Assembly: GCA_039105265.1 (NCBI GenBank)
Contig: JAPFFF010000009.1
Location: 4,774,001-4,838,000, forward strand
Reading direction: 5' to 3'
Length of the DNA stretch: 64,000 nucleotides
DNA from: Tritrichomonas musculus
Lineage: Eukaryota; Parabasalia; Tritrichomonadida; Tritrichomonadidae
A program made the position numbers and the translations under genes. The notes under the pieces were generated by a model. The model was not told where the DNA came from, ran no database searches, and saw only the letters and a program-made list of their open reading frames with translations. The stretch's first letter is position 1, and the number at the start of each line of letters is the position of its first letter. Positions 30,101 to 38,328 of the stretch are shown here, piece by piece.

Positions 30101-30879
30101 TCGTTAGTTATACCGTAAGATTTCATCTCGTAAAAATCAGGTAATGGAGAACGATATAATTTAAAGCAATTGTCAGCATCTATTGTATTACATTTGAAAT
30201 TTATTAATTGATTGTCTTTTGAGTTTATAGTTTGTTTTATTTTAGCAATATAATTTATACGCATGAATCCCGAAGTAAATAAATCCATTGGTTTATCAAT
30301 AATAGTTTTGTGAATATATAGTCGTGGTTTATCGTCTTCGTTAATGTAATTCAACGTATATTTATCAGCATCACTTTTTAGAGAAAGAGTCTTGCGTTGC
30401 AAGTCATACGATATACATGGATTTTTAAACTTGTTGTTTGATGTTGATATTATACCAGTTGATAAATTCATATATGAAGGAAATATTATTTCGAATAAAT
30501 CTCCACTAAATTCAGTTATGTCGCGTAGCGCTACGTTCGTAGAACTATCGTTAGAACTATCGTTAGAACTATCGTTAGAACTATCGTCAATTTCTATTTC
30601 AAGAATATTATATTCATCATTTTCAAATGTTCTTAATGTATCGGCACTAATTATAAAATCATTTAATCCATCTTCAAAGGGTAATCCTTCTGCTGGTGTT
30701 TCTTCTAATGTTTTTATTCGTGATTCAATGTTAATAATTTGTTCATTATTTATTTTTCCATCTATTGTTGTATCTCCTTTTACATGTAATTTTTCAAATT
30801 CTCCGTTAGCAGTTGGTTTATTATTACCACCAGTAAATGCACCATCTTTAACATTTTGTTTTGTAATTATTGCTGTCAT
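27124..30879 (-). CDS. Large fibre/spike-like protein, 1251 aa
   Basis: The second-largest protein of the element. The N-terminus (KLHVKGDTTIDGKINNEQI, then a short helix) reads like a tail-fibre or trimeric-spike head. Residues ~97-113 are SNDSS repeats made by a 12-bp tandem repeat. A beta-rich, Cys-containing region runs to about 540. A Gly-rich hydrophobic segment lies near 560-600 (ICIGGSVVNFMGG and on). From ~820 the repeats NNETLTNSLNNYALK and NNETLTTALSEYIH alternate with short helices, as in fibre shafts. The C-terminal ~130 residues are beta-rich. I infer a receptor-binding or surface structural protein; no enzymatic motif is seen. GC-rich hairpins at 27440-27479 and 30524-30535 are coded into it. 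Confidence 0.55.
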   Translation of the reverse strand: MTAIITKQNVKDGAFTGGNNKPTANGEFEKLHVKGDTTIDGKINNEQIINIESRIKTLEETPAEGLPFEDGLNDFIISADTLRTFENDEYNILEIEIDDSSNDSSNDSSNDSSTNVALRDITEFSGDLFEIIFPSYMNLSTGIISTSNNKFKNPCISYDLQRKTLSLKSDADKYTLNYINEDDKPRLYIHKTIIDKPMDLFTSGFMRINYIAKIKQTINSKDNQLINFKCNTIDADNCFKLYRSPLPDFYEMKSYGITNDNEYYYADYGYIPGTPEFEALIDGQAFEFHDEAFGTDYKMTKKGNEWVGNNVSFHIPISASIKGETKFFKHQTQPLLIKQNETNKAILRAWISYYSNENPFKFINEKGLLKFVDCEIDKYVDNVNGYWAVYLKCTQKKSCNFTCSLMINGIEYQTEFGFEYSSYEAESCYKVNTNNCYEYLPYHYNGKLEVGNPPYGLKLYMRTNKELIFKIADTKYEEGTNTFEFLASTGFYTVSPRPEACTTLFTNYNIQTSGVVIGENIESHVFVLNSLGNTVDIAVNQISQLQNYYVQLQQQLEEVKNKQNWFDIVKNVICIGGSVVNFMGGPTKILSIAKNGISSLIGMSFAADEELIEDAVIVACDRSSTVLAEVKVEELDLANEEPLLTENLNRYKYLCTSLKYDYHIEVSFAIDDLGEVVKINTYTVNEDLTITETSLTGPNISTDQSSIDCLIIYNSPYLIIDSNYKPIKVEVKRIPKRTNTELGLGAELKDNHILSSAATVKLIENHKVHLNESFTNKLSETLNNYASVQYVQDNYPSYTYLNANFKNNNQLTNILDAYALKTELPNIPDDLVNNETLTNSLNNYALKTQLMNYELTKEIPDSINVKIYFYFKLTKPSPNFTATITFKWVNAEGVDDSYTGVFIVENNKIVKRTGPSKKITFLGVSGSIGGRQTQYGYYNYKEGIFQWTPTVAEAGREVFNVDPERTSFTENVLYGSDLNYYSSKEEVNTLLSSYSLKEELALAIEQVKEELAESIPSIPDDLVNNETLTTALSEYIHNDNLIKDIIIDDEGNIDAMDKIVMQTLNNCTSTNISLKLFQTLDTKITNLKEQPNTTITHYCPIELSLNKIEDFIIGTPVYLTGKVYRYAPRTESSLALMPEGLSGHFVPSTEADTTDCISSVKTTGKWNEYIGICVKIDSKNNCITFASGGDYMVRVDDTTGYNIGDEVFIDNEDNKLKILSGQTAITSKIRRMTVGIITAKINDTMLAVFKS
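27440..27479. repeat. Hairpin cluster inside the fibre-like gene
   Basis: GGCAC-GAA-GTGCC (27440-27452), GCCC-TTC-GGGC (27459-27469) and a further CGC-AA-GCG. Much more GC-rich than the surrounding gene, and translated. Confidence 0.75.
30524..30590. repeat. Palindrome plus 12-bp tandem repeat in the fibre-like gene
   Basis: A perfect 12-bp palindrome (CGTAGCGCTACG, 30524-30535) is followed by about four copies of AGAACTATCGTT, which encode the SNDS repeats on the minus strand. Confidence 0.8.
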
Positions 30880-30903
30880 CTGTAAATTTTAATTAAAAAT
30901 AAA

Positions 30904-31236
30904 ATGGTTAAAACATATTTTATAACAAAAGACTATGAAAACGAATTGCCACCAGAATTTGTAAATTCATTAAATAAACGATATATTAGTTTCCAATATT
31001 GCTTAGCAGTGTGTAATGAATATATAGATGCTGAAACTGAAGTTCATGCTTCATTTATACAAAGAGACGAATATTGTGATAGTTTAGTTTGGTATTCAAA
31101 TTTACCTGTTCCTGATGACAATAGAAAGTATGAATATATTGGTACTAAAAGACATTTTAAGATATGGTTTTGTGATGCAAATGGAAATGAAATAAAACCT
31201 GATAGATTCACTGTATTCTTGAAGTTGGAGTATTGA
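30904..31236 (+). CDS. 110-aa beta-rich protein, unknown
   Basis: Starts 24 bp from the divergent fibre-like gene. Predicted strands alternate through the whole length and it ends KIWFCDANGNEIKPDRFTVF, a pattern seen in jelly-roll-like capsid proteins. A small structural protein is possible, but I cannot name a family. It converges with the 146-aa gene (30 bp). Confidence 0.5.
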   Translation: MVKTYFITKDYENELPPEFVNSLNKRYISFQYCLAVCNEYIDAETEVHASFIQRDEYCDSLVWYSNLPVPDDNRKYEYIGTKRHFKIWFCDANGNEIKPDRFTVFLKLEY

Positions 31237-31266
31237 AAGAAACTTTGTAGAAAAATAATTTTATTT

Positions 31267-31707
31267 TTAAATACAGTTTGTAGTAATTTCAGTTTCTTCA
31301 TTAACTTCCTGATTTCTTATTTTTTCAATATTGCTTTTGATTGATAATATTGAAATTTGAGCTGGATAATATGGAGTTCCTTCGTATTCTTTTGTTGTAA
31401 ATGAAACTTTAAGCACATGTACTTTTGATTTATCTGCTTGATTTAATCTATCCCATAATTTAGAGCTTGAAATAACAGGCTGACCTTTGAAGTATTCGAG
31501 TAATGTTTTATGTGTGATTAATATATTGTTAAGACCTTTCATTTCAACAGCAACTGGTCTAATTCCTAATTTACCGAATTTGTTTCTATAAGTATCATTA
31601 CCTTCAAAATAAACATTACAGCCTTCGAAATCATTGAAATTTATTTTGTCAAATGCTTTTAATTCATCAACGAATTTAGTGAGATTCAAGAAAACTTTAT
31701 CTACCAT
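31267..31707 (-). CDS. 146-aa protein, unknown
   Basis: A complete frame with ATCATAAA just before ATG. Mixed alpha/beta with a short helical head (NLTKFVDELKAFDKINF) and strands around VYFEGND, VAVEMKG and VHVLKVSF. No family recognised. It lies just downstream of the capsid candidate on the same strand, 85 bp away, so it may be a structural or assembly protein. Confidence 0.5.
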   Translation of the reverse strand: MVDKVFLNLTKFVDELKAFDKINFNDFEGCNVYFEGNDTYRNKFGKLGIRPVAVEMKGLNNILITHKTLLEYFKGQPVISSSKLWDRLNQADKSKVHVLKVSFTTKEYEGTPYYPAQISILSIKSNIEKIRNQEVNEETEITTNCI

Positions 31708-31792
31708 TTTATGATAAAATAAAAAAATTGAAAAATATAAAATTAAATTAAATAGTTTTGAAAATGTTTAAAATAATTTAATAAAATATTTT

Positions 31793-33742
31793 TTACTCAA
31801 ATCCTGCTGGAACACCGCGAGGGAAGTATTCAACACCATTAACGGACCATGCGAAGTATGTATCGCTACAAATCCAAGCTTCAGGACTTGGTGGGTGTTG
31901 GTCTTTATATTCTAAATCAGGAATGAAATATGTGTCATCATCACCACGATATAATGGTTGTCCCCTAAATGTAATTGTAATTGAATTTGTGCCTGTATCT
32001 AATCCATCAAATACATATCCAGCATTTGAACGTTCAAGTTGGAAATTAATACCAAAGCTTGTACCATCGCTTTTACAATTAGTATATCTCTTACCAGTTG
32101 TTGGGTCATTTAATGGTTGAGTGAATGAATCCTCGAATTCTTGCGTTGCTTCTAATGCTCCATCTAATTCATTAGCTATTAATTGATGTTGATAAAAGCG
32201 AGCTCCGCAGGTGCTCTGAAATTCAGTGTCTGGATATGTTCTTTTATTAACGACTAGTTGAACGTTTTGATACATAATATTATCGAAGCATGTAATATCA
32301 AATGGACTTTTTGGAAACATCATTGTTATATTTGTTGCATTTTTTAAAGGTATTGTTTTAGATATTTCAAGACCATTTGCTTTTGCAGTACCTTCAAATA
32401 TTTCACGTGTTAATTCCTGTGATGGAACTAATAAAGGCGTTTGTAATTCATGAACTAGTCCTTGATATGTTCCTTGTTTAAGACCAAAACCAGCTAAATT
32501 TGAACGTCCAAGTTGTATTGTACCACCTAATACATCAAGTCTTAGTTTTTCAGTTTTAAGATTAATTGATGAACCATTTAAACGATTTGATTTAACGAGA
32601 AGAGCTCCTTTAACTTCATTTTCAATTAATTTAACAGAATCACCTGGATTTAATATATAATCTGGATTTCTACACGCGATAGTTTCAGCAAATTCAGCAT
32701 GATTTACAAGTGATTTATCAACATCATATTTTGCGAATTCTTCATCGGTATAATGAAAATCAATAACAATTGGCTCTGCTTCGTCGTTATGAGTATCTTT
32801 TCTCATTTGTTCTTGGTCTCCACCTGCTGGTTCTTCAGCTGTATATGCTTTAGCTCCATGCATTCTTTGATATTTAATATGTAATGTTTGTGTTGGTGTT
32901 GGAGTTGCTGAATAATGAGAAACAATAACTGATGGTTTGCCAATTTGTGTAAATTTACGAGTGATTGGTACAACTGCGGGTATTTCTTCATCAATTGCTT
33001 TATCTTCGAGGAATTGTAAAGTTTCTTTAACGATATTGGGGTTTATTTGAGCCCATACCATAGCACGCAATGATGTTTTAACTTCTTCTTCTATTTCACC
33101 ACATATTGAATTTGGATATAATTGCCATGCTTGAAGTGCAAGTTGATCAAGAAATGGAATTGTTAATTCGATTGTGAATTTATGAGGTAAGCCGTCGGCA
33201 ATATCCTTTAAATCAATATAACAACCACAAATAGAAGGTGAAAATTGGCTTACATTTTCCCAAGTTGAATGACTGAATTTAGAAGTTGCTTTTGCATCTC
33301 GTGGTTTGATAGAATTATAAGCGAATGATTCACGTTGTAATTCATCTTGTCGGTATGTATCAAGTAATTTACCATTAATCCAAAATCTGCAATCTTCATA
33401 AAATTCAACGGCATTTTTGAAACCAACGAATATTTTCATTAAACCGTTTTTATCAGCTGAAACATCGATAGCTTGATTTAATTTAACATTGAACTCAAGT
33501 AATATTGTAGAGAATGATTTTTCAATTTGAGTTATGGTATGACCTGAATGAGTTAATTTAATTCTTGTTTTAGTACCAACAGGTAAAGGTGCATCTTTAT
33601 CTTTGAATTCTTCCATAATCCAACTAAAAGAATTATCACCGCCGTTTCGTTGTATTAAATTTCTCAATTTATTTTGGAAGAATGCTAAAACATCACCTTC
33701 ATCATTACCAAGATTTTTTGTTTGAGCGTTTAAGAATGTCAT
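31793..33742 (-). CDS. Candidate major capsid protein (double jelly-roll type)
   Basis: 649 residues, beta-rich throughout, with no signal peptide, membrane segment or enzymatic motif. Size and composition match double-jelly-roll capsid proteins, and Maverick genomes carry such a gene near the packaging ATPase. Features seen: a short helical head (DVLAFFQNKLRNLIQR); a first jelly-roll-like region with FWINGKLLDTYRQ and SICGCYIDLKDI; a middle helix (QWPN-type AWQLYPNSICGEIEEE); a second beta region ending SDTYFAWSVNGVEYFPRGVP. The assignment rests on context and fold impression rather than an aligned motif. Confidence 0.6.
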   Translation of the reverse strand: MTFLNAQTKNLGNDEGDVLAFFQNKLRNLIQRNGGDNSFSWIMEEFKDKDAPLPVGTKTRIKLTHSGHTITQIEKSFSTILLEFNVKLNQAIDVSADKNGLMKIFVGFKNAVEFYEDCRFWINGKLLDTYRQDELQRESFAYNSIKPRDAKATSKFSHSTWENVSQFSPSICGCYIDLKDIADGLPHKFTIELTIPFLDQLALQAWQLYPNSICGEIEEEVKTSLRAMVWAQINPNIVKETLQFLEDKAIDEEIPAVVPITRKFTQIGKPSVIVSHYSATPTPTQTLHIKYQRMHGAKAYTAEEPAGGDQEQMRKDTHNDEAEPIVIDFHYTDEEFAKYDVDKSLVNHAEFAETIACRNPDYILNPGDSVKLIENEVKGALLVKSNRLNGSSINLKTEKLRLDVLGGTIQLGRSNLAGFGLKQGTYQGLVHELQTPLLVPSQELTREIFEGTAKANGLEISKTIPLKNATNITMMFPKSPFDITCFDNIMYQNVQLVVNKRTYPDTEFQSTCGARFYQHQLIANELDGALEATQEFEDSFTQPLNDPTTGKRYTNCKSDGTSFGINFQLERSNAGYVFDGLDTGTNSITITFRGQPLYRGDDDTYFIPDLEYKDQHPPSPEAWICSDTYFAWSVNGVEYFPRGVPAGFE

Positions 33743-33797
33743 TTTGAATAATAGAAAAAAATTAAAATCATTTTTAAAATTTTTACATTATCGAAAT

Positions 33798-34079
33798 ATG
33801 GCATTTGGAAGTTGGTTCAAAAATATTATTAGCGGGGCTAAAAATGTTATTGGAAAAATAGTACCGAAAGTGAAAAAAGCAGTTGAAACTGTTAGTAAAT
33901 TTGCACCATTGATTAATCAAGCAGGCGGTCTAATTGGTGGAGATATTGGTGATGTAATAAGTAAAGTTGGAAGTGGTATCGGTAAATTAAATAATAAAGT
34001 AAGTTATAAAGGAGGTAATTTAGTTGGAGCGAACGGTGGAGGAGTTAGACGTTTCGACATACCATTATTGAAAGAATGA
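33798..34079 (+). CDS. Small MAFGSW-type Gly-rich protein (minor capsid candidate)
   Basis: I start it at the ATG at 33798 because the next residues, MAFGSWFKNIISGAKNVIG, match the start of the 74-aa gene at 26360; an upstream in-frame ATG at 33744 overlaps the promoter side of the capsid gene. 93 residues: an amphipathic basic N-terminal helix, a second helix (KVKKAVETVSKFAPLI), a Gly-rich hydrophobic stretch (GGLIGGDIGDVISKVGSGIG) and a short basic tail. This is a typical profile for a membrane-active or internal virion protein. It is divergent from the capsid gene. Confidence 0.55.
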   Translation: MAFGSWFKNIISGAKNVIGKIVPKVKKAVETVSKFAPLINQAGGLIGGDIGDVISKVGSGIGKLNNKVSYKGGNLVGANGGGVRRFDIPLLKE

Positions 34080-34283
34080 TTAAATATTTAAGAATAAAGT
34101 CGTTTCCTCATTTCATCAGTTAATTCAGGGGGTTTATCGTTTAATGTAGCAGATAGTTTAACAATACGAAGCAATAAATTTATAAATTCGATGACTGTGA
34201 GACAGCCGAGAAACAGATTTGATATATTCATTTTAATTATTATTTTTCTTCAAATAAAATTTAATTTTTTTATAATATATCAA

Positions 34284-34703
34284 ATGGATTTAAAAGTTAT
34301 TGAACCAATTAAAAACTACTTAAAAGAATTTAAAACAGTAGATGAATTTAATTTATGGTATTCAAAAAATAAAGATGAAGTGGATAAATTAACTACTCAT
34401 AAATTAAACAAAATGTATAAGATTGACGGATATAGAATAACAAAAATAAAAGGTGTCTTAATGTTGAAGAAATGGGAAGGTATTGATGAAAAGTCAACAG
34501 GTATTTCTAGTAATAAAGAACTTGAAAGCGACTTGAAGACAGCAGAGCTTGAGAACTTCGTTCGAAGCAAGACTCTTTTATTAGAAAGTGAAATCAAAGA
34601 AATTAAAGAAACTGTAAATAAAATTATAACATTTATTCAGGAAACAACTTCGTCAAGTTCAATTGATGTATCACCTCCATCAACAACATTTACTAACATA
34701 TAA
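34284..34703 (+). CDS. 140-aa helical protein, unknown
   Basis: Start chosen at 34284 (MDLKVIEPIKNYLKEF). An earlier ATG at 34191 would add a hydrophobic Phe/Ile-rich head that looks like untranslated AT-rich sequence. Residues 1-70 resemble a small DNA-binding fold (NKMYKIDGYRITKIKG); residues 90-120 can form a coiled coil (LLLESEIKEIKETVNKI). Its last 67 bases overlap the end of the ATPase gene on the other strand. A palindrome (CTTCG-TT-CGAAG, 34556-34567) is coded in it. Confidence 0.5.
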   Translation: MDLKVIEPIKNYLKEFKTVDEFNLWYSKNKDEVDKLTTHKLNKMYKIDGYRITKIKGVLMLKKWEGIDEKSTGISSNKELESDLKTAELENFVRSKTLLLESEIKEIKETVNKIITFIQETTSSSSIDVSPPSTTFTNI

Positions 34704-35476
34704 GGATGACATTCCTTATTTTCTGTTTTTCGTTTTAATATTTTTGAATACATTTCATAAAACTCATCAAATGCTAAATTACTTGCTGATTGAGAATAAA
34801 TATAATGTAATTGTTGTTTATTAAAACATGGAAATATAAATAATGTTGATATTTCATTTTTAACATGCGGTTTTAGACCTTTCCATCCTTGAATTAATAG
34901 AAAGAATGAAATATTAACATGACGACATCGACGAATCAATTGACTAAAATATGATTCTTCACTTGAAAATAATTTACTATTTGAAATATCATCGAATAAT
35001 ACTATGGTATGCAATATATTTTTATTAAAATCATTTATTGCTAACATTTGGAACATATCCTCTTTTTGTTGGTCATCGATTCTATCCTCCAAGTTTTCCC
35101 GTTTGATAAGGTTATATAAATGCTTTGCTGAGATTAAATCTTTCGTGAATTCGACGGCTTCTTTTTCACTAACGATAACGTAAGGAATCATTAGAAGAGG
35201 TTTTAGTGCCAAAAATGTTTGGTCTGTTTCTTTGCCGTCTTTTGTAATATATACTAATAGATGATGAGTATTTAATACCCCTAATTTTATTATTTCCTTT
35301 AAAGCTATAACTGTTTTTCCGGATGATTGCTTGCCAACAATTACATTAACACTATTTAACCTAATATTAACTTCTGGGTGTATTTCACTTATTAAGTTTT
35401 CGTTTGTTTCCATAGCATACGTTTTTAACGTATTCATTACATGGTTTTTAACCATATTCTCTAATGATGTGTTCAT
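34637..35476 (-). CDS. Genome-packaging ATPase (FtsK/HerA, A32-like)
   Basis: 279 residues. Walker A is GKQSSGKT (48-55) preceded by a beta strand (VNVIV); Walker B is TIVLFDD (157-163); a third motif, FFLLIQ (191-196), ends in the Gln typical of the class. Order, spacing and size match the packaging ATPases of Polintons, virophages and poxvirus A32, which drive DNA into the capsid. It sits in the structural half of the element, next to the capsid candidates. The 3' end overlaps the convergent 140-aa gene by 67 bp. Confidence 0.88.
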   Translation of the reverse strand: MNTSLENMVKNHVMNTLKTYAMETNENLISEIHPEVNIRLNSVNVIVGKQSSGKTVIALKEIIKLGVLNTHHLLVYITKDGKETDQTFLALKPLLMIPYVIVSEKEAVEFTKDLISAKHLYNLIKRENLEDRIDDQQKEDMFQMLAINDFNKNILHTIVLFDDISNSKLFSSEESYFSQLIRRCRHVNISFFLLIQGWKGLKPHVKNEISTLFIFPCFNKQQLHYIYSQSASNLAFDEFYEMYSKILKRKTENKECHPYMLVNVVDGGDTSIELDEVVS

Positions 35477-35579
35477 TTTCTATATATTAATGCTAAAGTT
35501 TATTTTAATTATTGATAAATATATATTTTATGTTTATTAATCATTAACTGAAATTAGATATTAACACATTTCTTAAAAT

Positions 35580-37049
35580 TTATTCTTCAGGTTCTTCTAC
35601 AATTGCTGATGTTTGTAATGCTTGTACTTGTGATTGAACGTTAGCATCAAACCATTTATTAAAATCACTTGGATTTGGTGGTAATGCATTTATTCCTCGA
35701 AGTATTATTGCAATTGTTGCTTTAGCAACTAATGGAATATGTTCAGGGTTAACTGGTAGTCCGGATTTATTACACATTTCACACGCTGTAGGGACAAATT
35801 CACCAATTTTTACAGGATTAATTAAATAATCGTGAACTATGAACTCAATAGATTCTTTTACAGCTTTCTTTCCTCTTAAAGTCTTCCATTGATCCTCATT
35901 AACATTCATAACACTTTCACCATAAACATAAACCATTGCAGGAAGTAAAGCAAATTGATTCCATATAACCGTTGCCATTTGTGTAAGAGTGAATGGTAAT
36001 TTTACACCGTTGAGGTATTTGATACCTTGATAAATTGGAGAGATACACTTACCAACAAATGCCTGATAAGTTGAACGTTTCTTTGGTTTGATTAAGTGCT
36101 TTTCATCGATACCAGCAGCTTTTAATCTTGTTTCAAAGTCTTGCCAACCTTCACCTGAATAATTAATGACTGAACGACCTGTTTCATCAAATTCAGGATG
36201 ATATATATTATTAATAAATCCTCTTAAGTTTAAACCTTGTTTATGAGCTTCTTTACGTTGGTCCACAGATGGGTATGCTTTATAATAAGCATTGCGATAT
36301 GGGAATAATGACGGAACGGTTGTATATCCATTAACGATTACAGGTTTCTTACCTGCTTTTGTTTGTACGACAACTTCAGGTGTTCCATCACCATCTAAAT
36401 CTCGACCAGTAGCTTCATATAAATCATCGTATCCATGACGATTAATCCATTCATTAGCGCTTACAACACTTTGAGCATCTTTAATTTGTTTAACATCTTG
36501 ATTTAATTTAGAGACAATATTAATTAAGTCATCCATACCAACATTACCGTATTTATTTTGTTTAGCCTTTTTCGTTGGTTTAATTGCCTCCATTCTTTCA
36601 CGATAAAACGCCATATCAGTTAATGCTTTCGTTAAGTCTTTCTTATTAATGTTATTTTCTGCCAAGCTAGCGTATGATTGATCCCGCATTTGGTTTAATT
36701 GAGAAACATTATTTATTAATTGCGGAATTTTCGATTTATTCATTTTATTAATTGCTAAAAAATTTAAATTATAGTTTTTGTTTTGAAAATTATTTAATCT
36801 AGAAACGAAATTTGAAATTGATTTATCATTTATTCTTGAACCTTCATATAGTGCAAAATTATTATCATTTAAGAAATTCTTTAAATTTGAAACTGAACCT
36901 TGCCATGACGTAGATATATTAATTTGTTCGTTTAATGATTCATTAATTAATCTTATATATTGATTAATTTTATCAAGTTTCATTCCTTTAAAATCGGTTC
37001 TTGTAAGACCGATAGGTCCCGGGAACTGAAAGTTCCTTAATATTGACAT
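35580..37049 (-). CDS. 489-aa protein with a DxDxDG loop, putative structural
   Basis: Residues 1-200 are helical with Asn/Lys-rich linkers. At 217-225 the sequence DLDGDGTPE matches a calcium-binding loop of EF-hand/dockerin type, and is followed by strands (VVVQTKAGKKPVIVNGY) and Tyr-rich turns (SLFPYRNAYYKAYPS). Residues 320-430 are helical and partly hydrophobic (LPFTLTQMATVIWNQFALLP), with CEMCNKSG near 420. I do not recognise a named family; position beside the ATPase suggests a virion component. A hairpin (GGAACT-GAA-AGTTCC, 37022-37036) covers its first codons. Confidence 0.55.
   Translation of the reverse strand: MSILRNFQFPGPIGLTRTDFKGMKLDKINQYIRLINESLNEQINISTSWQGSVSNLKNFLNDNNFALYEGSRINDKSISNFVSRLNNFQNKNYNLNFLAINKMNKSKIPQLINNVSQLNQMRDQSYASLAENNINKKDLTKALTDMAFYRERMEAIKPTKKAKQNKYGNVGMDDLINIVSKLNQDVKQIKDAQSVVSANEWINRHGYDDLYEATGRDLDGDGTPEVVVQTKAGKKPVIVNGYTTVPSLFPYRNAYYKAYPSVDQRKEAHKQGLNLRGFINNIYHPEFDETGRSVINYSGEGWQDFETRLKAAGIDEKHLIKPKKRSTYQAFVGKCISPIYQGIKYLNGVKLPFTLTQMATVIWNQFALLPAMVYVYGESVMNVNEDQWKTLRGKKAVKESIEFIVHDYLINPVKIGEFVPTACEMCNKSGLPVNPEHIPLVAKATIAIILRGINALPPNPSDFNKWFDANVQSQVQALQTSAIVEEPEE
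37022..37036. repeat. Hairpin in the first codons of the 489-aa gene
   Basis: A perfect 6-bp stem with loop GAA, preceded by GGTCCCG. The same GGAACT/AGTTCC stem occurs at 27055-27069. Confidence 0.75.
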
Positions 37050-37136
37050 TTATTATATTATTAAATATCTATATTATGATATGTGAACGGACTTTAAACC
37101 TGAGGCTCTTTAAGCCGAATTGAAAAATAAATTACT

Positions 37137-37427
37137 CTAATCATTTAATATTGTTATACCAGTTAATTTATATTGCATTGAAGTTATATATTTTAAAATA
37201 TCATTTGTTAGTGTTTCGTATTGATAAAGCATATTTTGAATTGTTTGTTCGAACTCATTTAATAATAATAGGTTATTAACGGTTTCATTCTTATTATCTT
37301 CGGTTAATTCATTTACAAATAAGTTTTTAATATTTCGTATATAAAGATGATACTCATCAGGACATTTATTAATCATATATTGAATGCCTTTTACCCAATG
37401 TTTTATATTTAAAAATTGACTATCCAT
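37137..37427 (-). CDS. 96-aa helical protein, unknown
   Basis: A complete small frame between the 489-aa gene and the right TIR gene, all on the same strand. Predicted helices (LLLLNEFEQTIQNMLYQYET) and overall make-up resemble the 143-aa TIR protein in general style, but I cannot align them. It ends 8 bp inside the point where the unique region gives way to the TIR (37435). Confidence 0.5.
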   Translation of the reverse strand: MDSQFLNIKHWVKGIQYMINKCPDEYHLYIRNIKNLFVNELTEDNKNETVNNLLLLNEFEQTIQNMLYQYETLTNDILKYITSMQYKLTGITILND

Positions 37428-37456
37428 TTTAAATATTTTAAAAATATTATAATCAT

Positions 37457-37888
37457 TTAATCATATTGTAAAGATTCTTCACATTCAAAATTTAATTCAG
37501 CTATATATTCTAATAATTCATCTTTGTCATTAGTATCAATAGAATTATTACTATTAATTATATCATAGAATGCTGATAATATATTTTGATATCGTTGAGC
37601 ATCTTCAATTATTATACTCATGATATCGTCATTATTATAATGATTTATTACCATAGATTTCCATTCAGCACATTTATTATTTATAATAATATTCAATTCA
37701 TCTAATATATGTTTATATTCTGTATAAGCTTCATAAAACGACGTAGTCGCGGGACCTAGAGGTCCTAGGACGGAGTCCCGGGAACCATCAGTTCCTTCAT
37801 ATATGATAGGTTCGTTTTCATTATTGTTTATGATAAGTTCGTTTTCATTAATAAAAAACTCGGTTGTATTGAAATGTGGGATTGGCAT
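37457..37888 (-). CDS. TIR-encoded 143-aa protein, right copy
   Basis: Same gene as 19729-20160 in inverted orientation, identical apart from Tyr at residue 128. Both copies are transcribed towards the element's centre, giving two doses of one product. It carries the same GC-rich chain of mini-hairpins near 37744-37795. Function unknown. Confidence 0.7.
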   Translation of the reverse strand: MPIPHFNTTEFFINENELIINNNENEPIIYEGTDGSRDSVLGPLGPATTSFYEAYTEYKHILDELNIIINNKCAEWKSMVINHYNNDDIMSIIIEDAQRYQNILSAFYDIINSNNSIDTNDKDELLEYIAELNFECEESLQYD

Positions 37889-37980
37889 TTTTCTTATGTC
37901 TATTTTATATGTGATAAAAAATTAAATATATAAAAATAAATCACATAAAATTTTTGATTGAAATGTTATATAAAAATATT

Positions 37981-38083
37981 TATAAAATATTTTTTGGAGA
38001 ACGTTTATTTATAAAATATTTTTTGGAGAACGTTTATTTATAAAATATTTTTTGGAGAACGTTTATTTATAAAATATTTTTTT
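37981..38083. repeat. 29-bp tandem repeats in right TIR
   Basis: Three full units of TATAAAATATTTTTTGGAGA followed by ACGTTTATT, plus a partial one. One unit more than in the left TIR. Confidence 0.8.
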
Positions 38084-38193
38084 CGAAAAAATTTTTATAA
38101 AATTTTTGTTATCTGCGGAATATGCGGACGGTTATTATTAATTTCAATGTTCCGCAGCGGTTAGCAGATTCTAATTTATATATAACGGTTATT

Positions 38194-38328
38194 TGCGGAA
38201 TCTGCGGACGGTTATTAAAATTAATTCGTTAGTTGGAATCTGCGGACGGTTATTAAAATTAATTCGTTAGTTGGAATCTGCGGACGGTTATTAAAATTAA
38301 TTCGTTAGTTGGAATCTGCGGACGGTTA
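38194..38328. repeat. 38-bp tandem repeats in right TIR
   Basis: Mirror image of 19313-19447 at the same distance (246 bp) from the element's end, with the same copy number. Confidence 0.85.

Noticed and set aside
33744-33797. Upstream ATG giving an 18-residue extension of the MAFGSW protein
   Set aside because: The sister protein starts directly with MAFGSW, and the extension lies in the short gap to the divergent capsid gene.
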